From an uncultured Prevotella sp. (GTDB lineage: Bacteria; Bacteroidota; Bacteroidia; Bacteroidales; Bacteroidaceae), in NCBI GenBank assembly GCA_937916075.1, contig CALGHW010000176.1, positions 1 through 7,729 of the forward strand: a DNA stretch of 7,729 nt. The letters run 5' to 3'. Below, piece after piece: positions 1 through 5,172 of the stretch. Every line of letters begins with the position of its first letter. Within the stretch, counting starts at the first letter, position 1. The notes below the pieces were generated by a model. It ran no database searches. It was given only the letters and a program-made list of their open reading frames with translations, and was not told the DNA's origin. The position numbers and the translations under genes were made by a program.

Positions 1-20
1 GTTAAAAGATATGGACAAGA

Positions 21-52
21 CTTGCATGATATGCAAAAACAGGCTATATTTG
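21..52 (+). promoter_or_regulatory. Bacteroidota-type promoter of the SPFH operon
   Basis: A -7 element TATATTTG at 45-52 matches the Bacteroidota consensus TAnnTTTG exactly. A -33 element cTTG at 21-24 matches TTTG in three of four bases, and the spacer is 20 nt, the usual length. Transcription would begin near 57-60, giving a leader of about 40 nt before the first ATG. Both elements lie inside or touch inverted repeats (22-36 and 51-73), so the promoter looks operator-controlled. The consensus match is seen in the sequence; promoter activity is inferred. Confidence 0.6.
22..36. promoter_or_regulatory. Palindrome over the -33 element (possible operator)
   Basis: TTGCAT-gat-ATGCAA is a perfect 6-3-6 inverted repeat. 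Its left arm contains the TTG of the -33 element, so a bound protein would compete with sigma factor. Its centre (29) is 33 bp, about three helical turns, from the centre of the next dyad (62). The neighbouring RHH protein is a plausible ligand, but this is inference. Confidence 0.4.
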
Positions 53-73
53 TGATATTAAAATGATATCACA
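51..73. promoter_or_regulatory. 8-7-8 inverted repeat over the transcription start (possible operator)
   Basis: TGTGATAT, a 7-nt spacer and ATATCACA form a perfect inverted repeat. It begins in the last two bases of the -7 element and runs over the expected transcription start, 23 bp before the SPFH start codon. The position fits a repressor site. It could also fold as a short hairpin in the leader RNA. Its core, ATATTAA-N3-GATAT, recurs in the dyad at 1766-1788 on the far side of the operon. Confidence 0.45.
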
Positions 74-96
74 TTTTATTAACCTTCAAAAACTGT

Positions 97-1068
97 ATGG
101 ATATGGAAACAAAAGAATTTAGCTACAAGGGAATGACTCTCAACGGCATCATGATGCTGCTGGTCACTATCGTAACCTTGTGTGGAGGCATCGGTCTGAT
201 GATCTGGGCCGCCTGTATGGACGACCACTCGGAGGCCATGGCCTTCCTAAGTGGCATCAGCGGACTGGTGGTCATGATTGTGGGTATCTTCTTGGCATGC
301 GGCTTCTTGCTCGTGGAACCGGGCGAGGCGCGGGTGCTGATGTTCTTCGGCAAGTATAAGGGCACATTTACCGAAGCGGGCTACTACTGGGTGAACCCCT
401 TCCTCAACCAGAAAAAGCTCTCGCTGAGAGCCCGCAACCTTGACGCAGAGCCTATCAAGGTGAACGACAAAACGGGCAACCCCGTGATGATAGGCATGGT
501 GCTGGTATGGAAACTGAAGGACACGTACAAGGCGATATTTGAGATTGACTCGCAGACCATGGCCAACCAGGCGGGCGCCGGCTCGACCTCAGCCGCACAA
601 ATCATGAACGCCTTTGAACGATTTGTGAGCATACAGGCCGATGCGGCCTTGCGGCAGGTGGCCGGACTGTATGCCTACGACAACGGGGAAGACACCGACA
701 GCAAGGCGCTCACCCTGCGCGACGGCAGCGACGAAATCAACAAGCAGCTGGAGGCGCGCATCGACGAGCGTCTGGCCATGGCGGGCATCGAGGTGGTCGA
801 GGCGCGCATCAACTACCTGGCTTACGCCCCGGAGATAGCAGCCGTGATGCTGCGCCGGCAGCAGGCCACAGCCATCATATCAGCCCGCGAGAAAATTGTG
901 GAGGGGGCCGTGTCGATGGTGAAAATGGCTCTGCAAAAACTGAGTGACGAGGAGATTGTGGACCTGGACGACGACAAGAAGGCGGCCATGGTGAGCAACC
1001 TGCTCGTGGTGCTCTGTGGCGACGACACGGCACAGCCGGTGGTCAACACGGGTACACTGAATCATTGA
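97..1068 (+). CDS. SPFH/band 7 domain membrane protein
   Basis: A 323-residue SPFH (stomatin/prohibitin/flotillin/HflK-C) protein. Two hydrophobic segments at about residues 17-40 and 48-72 anchor it in the inner membrane. The band 7 domain follows at about 73-265, opening with VEPGEARVLMFFGKYKGT and GYYWVNPF, which is the classic start of this fold. Residues ~210-270 are charged and helical (DEINKQLEARIDERLAMAGIEVVEARI), as in SPFH coiled-coil regions. Family members form large ring or scaffold assemblies at membranes and often partner with proteases or NfeD-like proteins; the partner here is unknown. A second ATG at 103 is a possible start. The stop codon TGA shares its last base with the next ATG (TGATG), so the following gene is probably translationally coupled. 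The family call is secure; the cellular role is not known from sequence. Confidence 0.9.
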   Translation: MDMETKEFSYKGMTLNGIMMLLVTIVTLCGGIGLMIWAACMDDHSEAMAFLSGISGLVVMIVGIFLACGFLLVEPGEARVLMFFGKYKGTFTEAGYYWVNPFLNQKKLSLRARNLDAEPIKVNDKTGNPVMIGMVLVWKLKDTYKAIFEIDSQTMANQAGAGSTSAAQIMNAFERFVSIQADAALRQVAGLYAYDNGEDTDSKALTLRDGSDEINKQLEARIDERLAMAGIEVVEARINYLAYAPEIAAVMLRRQQATAIISAREKIVEGAVSMVKMALQKLSDEEIVDLDDDKKAAMVSNLLVVLCGDDTAQPVVNTGTLNH

Positions 1069-1295
1069 TGACACGGAAAATGGCCAAGAAGGAAACAACA
1101 AAGAACAAGAGTTTCATCCTCCGCATCGACGCCGACACGATGGAGGCCATCGAGGCGTGGGCCGCCGACGAGTTTCGCTCCACCAACGGACAGTTGCAGT
1201 GGATTATCGCCGAGGCCTTGCGCAAGGCGGGACGACTGCCCCAAAAGAGGAAGGCAAGGATGAAACCTGATAAAGAAGAGGAAAAAGAGACATGA
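1068..1295 (+). CDS. Arc-type ribbon-helix-helix DNA-binding protein
   Basis: A small basic protein of 75 residues from ATG 1068, or 71 from ATG 1080 (MAKKETTK). A TTG at 1065 is also in frame but less likely. The RHH fold is readable: the strand KSFILRID, helix A DADTMEAIEAWAADEF, a turn RSTNGQ, and helix B LQWIIAEALRKAGR. A lysine/arginine and glutamate-rich tail follows. RHH proteins bind operators as dimers through the beta ribbon and commonly repress their own operons. The start overlaps the SPFH stop, and the stop overlaps the next ATG (ATGA), so all three genes are likely made together. The inverted repeats at 22-36, 51-73 and 1766-1788 are natural candidate targets, which is inference. 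RHH proteins are often antitoxins, but neither neighbour resembles a known toxin. Confidence 0.8.
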   Translation: MTRKMAKKETTKNKSFILRIDADTMEAIEAWAADEFRSTNGQLQWIIAEALRKAGRLPQKRKARMKPDKEEEKET

Positions 1296-1747
1296 CACAA
1301 AACAGTTTTAACGGAAATGACGACCGGCCCGAGGTGCATATCTACCGCACCAAGGAGGGCACGGTATTTGAGGTGGTGTGCGGCGTGCTGCTGCTCGTGA
1401 TGTGGGTGCTGACGCTGTGGAGCTGGCAGCACGGACGGGGCACGCCCGGGGCCCAGCTCACCACCGACATTATCGGCACGCTGACCACCGTATTCTGTCT
1501 GGCCTGTGCCTACCGGCCCAACATGATCAACATCCCGACGCGCATCACCAACGAGCGGCAGACCTGGACGCTCGTCAGACTCGACCGCATCATCTGCGTG
1601 GAAATCTGCTTGCTGTTTATCGGCATAAATCTCTGCGACGTGCTCTGCCTGAAAGCTGAGGAGATGGTGTTGTTCAACATCGGGTTTGTCATCTTCCTGA
1701 TTGTGACCATCATCATCGGCACGGCCCAAATCAGGCGGATAAGATAA
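1292..1747 (+). CDS. Four-helix membrane protein, unknown function
   Basis: I do not recognise a family for this 151-residue protein. Four hydrophobic segments are visible at about residues 24-44 (VFEVVCGVLLLVMWVLTLW), 57-76, 97-118 and 124-143. A polar, acidic N-terminus (about 22 residues) precedes them, and a basic end (RRIRR-like, QIRRIR) follows. The loop between segments 2 and 3 (RPNMINIPTRITNERQTWTL) is polar and could be extramembrane. The start ATG overlaps the stop of the RHH gene by four bases (ATGA), which fixes the start and implies coupled translation. Linkage to the SPFH gene suggests a partner in the same membrane complex; that is inference. The ORF keeps a coding-like, GC-rich third position and is not broken. 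Confidence 0.8.
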   Translation: MTQNSFNGNDDRPEVHIYRTKEGTVFEVVCGVLLLVMWVLTLWSWQHGRGTPGAQLTTDIIGTLTTVFCLACAYRPNMINIPTRITNERQTWTLVRLDRIICVEICLLFIGINLCDVLCLKAEEMVLFNIGFVIFLIVTIIIGTAQIRRIR

Positions 1748-1765
1748 GTAACGCTCAAGTTTTTT

Positions 1766-1788
1766 CTTGAATATTAAGTAGATATTCA
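1766..1788. promoter_or_regulatory. 8-7-8 inverted repeat after the SPFH operon
   Basis: TTGAATAT, a 7-nt spacer (TAAGTAG) and ATATTCAA form a perfect inverted repeat, starting 18 bp after the stop of the last operon gene. Arm and spacer lengths equal those of the dyad at 51-73, and the two share ATATTAA-N3-GATAT at aligned positions, though the outer arm bases differ. It is followed by a T-rich run (TTTAATTTTT), so it could instead be a weak AT-rich terminator for the + strand operon. A competing 7-bp pairing, TAAGTAG (1774-1780) with CTACTTA (1806-1812), is also possible. Confidence 0.4.
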
Positions 1789-1846
1789 AATTTAATTTTT
1801 AACACCTACTTACGAAAGGTGGGACTCTGAAGAATGCCACCGAAGC

Positions 1847-1895
1847 AAAAAAACAAGTATCGCGAGACTTCAGAAAGCCTCGCGATACTTGTTTT
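1847..1895 (-). terminator. Intrinsic terminator of rsgA, stem inside the coding end
   Basis: A perfect 17-bp stem pairs 1879-1895 with 1850-1866 around a 12-nt loop. Read on the - strand it is AAAACAAGTATCGCGAG, loop, then the complement, followed by T7. The rising arm is made of the last sense codons of rsgA (…NKYRE), and the rsgA stop codon lies in the loop. On the + strand the same stem is followed only by the four Ts of the stem and CG, so it may also stop transcription from the convergent SPFH operon, but more weakly. Confidence 0.85.
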
Positions 1896-2802
1896 CGTCC
1901 TTGTCGGCCAGCATGCTGAGGTATGACTGGTAACGGCTTTGGGCGATGTAATGGTCTTCCACGGCCTTCAATACGGCACAGCCCGGCTCGTGGGTGTGGG
2001 TGCAGTTGCTGAAGCGACAGTCCTTGGAAAAATGGAAGATGTCCTTGAAGTAGCTGGTGAGCTCCTCCGGCTCGATGTCGAAGGTGCCGAATCCCTTGAT
2101 GCCCGGTGTGTCGATGATATAGCCACCGGAGGGCAAGGGGAGCATCTCGCTGAAGGTAGTGGTGTGCATGCCCGTGTTGTGGACATCGCTGATTTCAGAC
2201 GTGCGGAGGTTGGCGCCGGGCAGGATACGGTTGATGAGGGTAGACTTGCCCACACCACTATTGCCGCTGAGCACCGTTATCTTACCGTCGAGCATCGGCG
2301 TCAACTGGTCCACACCGTCGCCGTCGGCGGCTGAGAGGGCCACACACTGATAGCCGATGTTGTCATAGAGCGCCATGACCATCTCCTGGTAGTGGCGCTC
2401 GTCGGGCGAGAGGAGGTCGCCCTTGTTGAAAGCGATGATGACCGGCACCCGGTAAGCCTCGGCCGAGGCCAGGAAGCGGTCGATGAAGGTGGTGGAGGTC
2501 TGCGGATAATTGACCGTCACGACGAGCACCGCCTGGTCCACGTTGGCGGCGATGATATGGCTCTGTTTGGAGAGGTTGGACGACTTGCGGATGATATAAT
2601 TGCGGCGGTCTTCGATGGCCGAGATAAAGGCCGTGCTCTCCTGGTTGGTGATAATCTCCACCCGGTCGCCCACCGCCACGGGGTTGGTGCTGCGGATGCC
2701 TTTCAGGCGGAAGTTGCCCTTGATTTTGCTGTCTATCAACTGGCCGTCATCGGTCTTCACCGTATACCAGCTGCCAGTATTCTTGACTACGAGTCCTTTC
2801 AT
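1870..2802 (-). CDS. rsgA: Ribosome small subunit-dependent GTPase RsgA
   Basis: RsgA (YjeQ) is a GTPase that checks late maturation of the 30S ribosomal subunit. The 310-residue protein has the full family layout. An N-terminal OB fold occupies about 1-75, followed by a circularly permuted GTPase with motif order G4 NKGD (126-129), G5 SAAD (157-160), G1 GNSGVGKST (180-188), G2 TTT (214-216) and G3 DTPG (231-234). A C-terminal zinc site follows: Cys262, Cys267, His269 and Cys275, with the same 5-2-6 spacing as the E. coli enzyme. I chose ATG 2802 (MKGLVVKNTGSWY), the usual start in Bacteroidota; ATG 2808 would add Met-Leu. The gene follows frr on the same strand with a 120-bp gap holding a large hairpin, and no promoter matching TAnnTTTG is visible there, so it probably depends on read-through from frr. 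Confidence 0.96.
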   Translation of the reverse strand: MKGLVVKNTGSWYTVKTDDGQLIDSKIKGNFRLKGIRSTNPVAVGDRVEIITNQESTAFISAIEDRRNYIIRKSSNLSKQSHIIAANVDQAVLVVTVNYPQTSTTFIDRFLASAEAYRVPVIIAFNKGDLLSPDERHYQEMVMALYDNIGYQCVALSAADGDGVDQLTPMLDGKITVLSGNSGVGKSTLINRILPGANLRTSEISDVHNTGMHTTTFSEMLPLPSGGYIIDTPGIKGFGTFDIEPEELTSYFKDIFHFSKDCRFSNCTHTHEPGCAVLKAVEDHYIAQSRYQSYLSMLADKDENKYREAF

Positions 2803-2814
2803 AAGCATTTATAT

Positions 2815-2892
2815 AAAAAAGAGTGAGGCGTGAAGAATGTCCATGCCTGTCATGCACCGGTTTGCATGGCACAGCCATTCTTCACACCCCAC
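2815..2892 (-). terminator. Large terminator-like palindrome between frr and rsgA
   Basis: Arms 2876-2892 and 2823-2839 pair over 17 bp. The - strand RNA forms 15 Watson-Crick and two G-U pairs, while in the + strand RNA those two positions become A-C mismatches. After the stem on the - strand come two bases and T6 (2815-2820), as in an intrinsic terminator. A small inner hairpin, CATGCA-N6-TGCATG (2851-2868), sits within the loop. The motif CTTCAC (GTGAAG on the - strand) occurs at 2880-2885, 2895-2900 and 2902-2907, so this may be a copy of a dispersed intergenic repeat. The T tract ends 6 bp before the earliest rsgA ATG. Confidence 0.65.
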
Positions 2893-2922
2893 GTCTTCAC
2901 ACTTCACAAAAAAAACAGAAGT

Positions 2923-3483
2923 TTATACGGTCATGATTTCCTTGTCCTTGGCGGCCAACAGCTCGTCCACGCTCTTGATCCACTTGTCGTGAATCTTCTG
3001 CAGGTCGTTCTCGGCGTCCTTCTCCAAGTCTTCCGACAGTCCGTCCTTGATAGCCTTCTTCAGCTTGTCCTTGATGTCGGCGCGGACGTTGCGTATCTGC
3101 ACCTTCACGCCCTCACCGATTTTGTTGCACTGCTTGGAGAGCTCACGGCGGCGCTCCTCGGTAGGCTGCGGGATGCCCAGACGGATAATCTCGCCGTTGT
3201 TCTCGGGCGTGATGCCCACCTCTGAGTCCATGATGGCCTTCTCGATGGCCTTGATCTGCTTCTTGTCCCAAGGACGGATAGCGATGGTACGGGCATCAGG
3301 GGTGGAGATGTTGGCTACCTGGTTCAGGGGAACCACCGAGCCATAGGATTCTACACGGATGCCGTCGAGAATGGCCACGTTGGCACGGCCGGCGCGGATG
3401 CGGTTGAGCTGCTCTTCCAGATACATCACCGCCATCTCCATCTTCTCTTCTGCTGAGGATAATGTTGCTTTTACGTCTATCAT
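2923..3483 (-). CDS. frr: Ribosome recycling factor
   Basis: RRF works with EF-G to split post-termination ribosomes so the subunits can be reused. The 186-residue protein is of normal length and covers the whole family. Domain I is a three-helix bundle made of residues 1-30 and about 105-186, and domain II (about 31-104) begins with the conserved RAGRANVAILDGIRVESYG. Other hallmark stretches are PWDKKQIKAIEKAI (71-84), the interdomain segment NGEIIRLGIPQPTEERR and the ribosome-binding helix VKVQIRNVRADIKDKLK. The start codon is the only well-placed ATG; its leader is AT-rich with no Shine-Dalgarno site. A consensus promoter lies upstream, and a T8 run at 2908-2915 and the palindrome at 2815-2892 lie downstream. 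In many bacteria frr follows pyrH; here it precedes rsgA, so two ribosome-cycle genes are side by side. Confidence 0.98.
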   Translation of the reverse strand: MIDVKATLSSAEEKMEMAVMYLEEQLNRIRAGRANVAILDGIRVESYGSVVPLNQVANISTPDARTIAIRPWDKKQIKAIEKAIMDSEVGITPENNGEIIRLGIPQPTEERRRELSKQCNKIGEGVKVQIRNVRADIKDKLKKAIKDGLSEDLEKDAENDLQKIHDKWIKSVDELLAAKDKEIMTV

Positions 3484-3511
3484 ATTTTATATATTTATAT
3501 TTTCTACGTTA

Positions 3512-3543
3512 CAAATTTACCTATTATTCTTTATCCGAGCAAA
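3512..3543 (-). promoter_or_regulatory. Bacteroidota-type promoter of frr
   Basis: On the - strand, TTTG (3540-3543), a 20-nt spacer and TAAATTTG (3512-3519) match the Bacteroidota -33/-7 consensus in every defined base. Transcription should start near 3506, leaving an AT-rich leader of about 20-25 nt before the frr ATG at 3483. This separates frr transcription from the esterase operon upstream. No strong intrinsic terminator for that operon is visible between 3544 and 3577. Confidence 0.75.
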
Positions 3544-3577
3544 TTTTTAACGAGAAACTTGTAAAAACGGCCTGCAG

Positions 3578-4996
3578 TTACTGCTTGCCTCCCGCCACGA
3601 CATCGGCCACGGCACGCGCTAACTTTTTGTCGCCCTTGGCTGTGGGATGGATGCCGTCGCGCTGCAGGTCGTCCTTCGTATAGTCGAGCACCGGCCGCAG
3701 GTCGATCACCTCAAGTTTGTTTTTCTTGGCCACCTTGTTGATGACGGGAGTAATCTCGCCCTGGATGATGGAGTCGCGTATCTGGTTGTCGTAACCGGGC
3801 TTGACGGGAGCCACGCAACGGATGGGGTCGCAGAGGATGATGCGGGGCTTGGAAGGCAACGCCTTCAGCTCGTCGATCATCTGCTGCAGGTCAGTGCGGA
3901 ACTCCTTGGCGTGCTTGTCCCAGTTTTTGGGTTTGCTGTCGTTGGTGCCCAACTTGATGACCACGATGTCGGGACAGAACTCCTTGGCGTCCTTCCAGGC
4001 ATGCTCTTTCATATAAGGACGGTCGCCCTGGTTGAGCAGCGTGCGGCCGCTGCGGCCGAAGTTGCGCACACAGTAGTCGCGCCCCAGCATCTTCTGCAAC
4101 TGGGCCGGATAGCCCTCGGCATCCACCAGGTCAACACCGGCGCCGTCGGTGATGCTGTTGCCCACACAGGCCACCCGCTTGGCACCGGCATTGATGACCG
4201 GCAGGGAGCGGAGCCAGGAAGTCAGCTCGGCCAGCAGCTCATCATGATAGGCAAACGAGGTGCGGAAGCCAAAGCCGTGGCCCCCGTCGGGATACACATG
4301 CAGGGCGGCGGGGATGCCGGCACGGCGCAGGGCGGTGTAGTAAGGCAGTCCGTTGGTCAGGATAGGCACGGCATGGTCGTCGGCGGCCATGGCCATAAAG
4401 GCTGGCGGCGTCTGGTGGGTATGCACCTGCTTGTCGTTGGAAAACGCCTTCACGAGTTTCTCGTCAGAGCGCTTGTCGCCCAGGAATCCCACAACCGACC
4501 CTTTATGTGTGGCGCGCTCGTCCATCGAGATGACGGGATAAAACAAAATCTGGAAGTCGGGACGAGCCGCGGCCGGGGCATGGGTGGCCGTGGTGCTGGC
4601 CAGGTGACCGCCGGCGGAGAAGCCCATGATACCCACGTCATAAGGGCTGACGCGCCAGGCCTGGGCACTGTCGCGCACCATGCGGATGGCGTTTTGGGCG
4701 TCGCTCATGGGCAGCGTGCGGTCGCCCTTGGGCATACGGTAGGTCAGCACGCAGAAGGCGATGCCCTGGCGGTTGAAATATTCGGCCCAGCCGGTGCCCT
4801 CGTTCTGCATGGAGAGATGAGTGTATCCTCCTCCCGGACAGTCTACAATGGCGCGTCCAGAGGGATTCTCGGGCAGGAACACCTGCATGTTGGCCTTGCC
4901 GTCGGGGGTAAGGTTGACGGTAAACTTGCGTGCGGTCTGGGCTGCCACGGAGAGGCCCATGACAGCAAGCACGGCGATAGACAAAAGTTTTTTCAT
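3578..4996 (-). CDS. Secreted two-domain esterase (alpha/beta hydrolase + SGNH hydrolase)
   Basis: A 472-residue exported enzyme with two different esterase folds in one chain. Residues 1-20 (MKKLLSIAVLAVMGLSVAAQ) are a signal peptide. An alpha/beta hydrolase of the acetyl-esterase/lipase type covers about 25-265: the oxyanion region CPGGGY (53-58), nucleophile elbow GFSAGG with Ser127, a likely acid at Asp206 or Asp207 (AADDHAVP), and His240 in DGGHGFGF. An SGNH/GDSL hydrolase covers about 272-470: GNSITDG with Ser281, the block II glycine in NFGRSGRT, KLGTND with Asn352, and DGIHPTAKG with Asp447 and His450. Both active sites look intact. The start at 4996 gives a clean signal peptide; an in-frame ATG at 5047 would place 17 residues before it. 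The ATG overlaps the stop of the displaced rhamnosidase frame (ATGA), so the genes are cotranscribed. Likely role: deacetylation of decorated polysaccharide such as xylan or pectin, inferred from fold and context. Confidence 0.92.
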   Translation of the reverse strand: MKKLLSIAVLAVMGLSVAAQTARKFTVNLTPDGKANMQVFLPENPSGRAIVDCPGGGYTHLSMQNEGTGWAEYFNRQGIAFCVLTYRMPKGDRTLPMSDAQNAIRMVRDSAQAWRVSPYDVGIMGFSAGGHLASTTATHAPAAARPDFQILFYPVISMDERATHKGSVVGFLGDKRSDEKLVKAFSNDKQVHTHQTPPAFMAMAADDHAVPILTNGLPYYTALRRAGIPAALHVYPDGGHGFGFRTSFAYHDELLAELTSWLRSLPVINAGAKRVACVGNSITDGAGVDLVDAEGYPAQLQKMLGRDYCVRNFGRSGRTLLNQGDRPYMKEHAWKDAKEFCPDIVVIKLGTNDSKPKNWDKHAKEFRTDLQQMIDELKALPSKPRIILCDPIRCVAPVKPGYDNQIRDSIIQGEITPVINKVAKKNKLEVIDLRPVLDYTKDDLQRDGIHPTAKGDKKLARAVADVVAGGKQ

Positions 4997-5172
4997 TTTG
5001 TTATTGATTTTGATTGTTGTTGAATCTGTTTCACATGGAAGGTCCATCGCCCTGACCCTATCCGCTTTACCTTCCCGGTAGGCAAGTAAACTTCCGCGGT
5101 GGTATTGGCGGGTATGCTGACGGTCCAGTTTATCAGCCCGTCCTGCCGTGTATAAGCGCTGTTGATAACTCC
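4993..5172 (-). pseudogene. Displaced C-terminal end of the GH78 rhamnosidase (other frame)
   Basis: After the point where the rhamnosidase frame drifts, a second frame continues the protein. It reads GVINSAYTRQDG, then WTVSIPANTTAEVYLP, then GSGRWTFHV, which is the standard end of Bacteroidota GH78 enzymes (beta strands of the C-terminal domain). This frame is open from 5193 to a TGA at 4993-4995 that overlaps the esterase ATG. It has no start codon or leader of its own, so it is the lost tail of the upstream gene. The last dozen residues (KQIQQQSKSITK) read through what resembles a normal AT-rich leader. Relation to the main frame: -1 (or +2). Confidence 0.8.

Noticed and set aside
51..73. 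A CRP/FNR-type site, because of TGTGA and TCACA arms.
   Set aside because: The arms are separated by 13 bases, not the 6 required for a CRP site, so I treat it as a dyad of unknown ligand.
1068..1747. A toxin-antitoxin pair (RHH antitoxin plus adjacent gene).
   Set aside because: The downstream protein has four membrane segments and no resemblance to RelE, MazF, PIN or other known toxins, and the linked SPFH gene is not typical of such pairs.
1043..1789. A 248-codon - strand frame opposite the RHH and membrane protein genes.
   Set aside because: The translation is rich in Asp, His, Gln and Ala without recognisable motifs, and the + strand genes there show overlapping start/stop organisation and recognisable folds.
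1774..1821. Alternative pairings TAAGTAG/CTACTTA and CACCT/AGGTG after the SPFH operon, suggesting an attenuator.
   Set aside because: The stems are short (7 and 5 bp), AT-rich or with large loops, and no gene follows on the + strand for them to control.
3647..5023. A 458-codon open frame on the + strand, opposite the esterase.
   Set aside because: It is an antisense shadow of a GC-rich gene. Its translation is Gly/Val/His-rich low-complexity sequence with no fold signature, while the - strand frame has a signal peptide and two sets of catalytic motifs.
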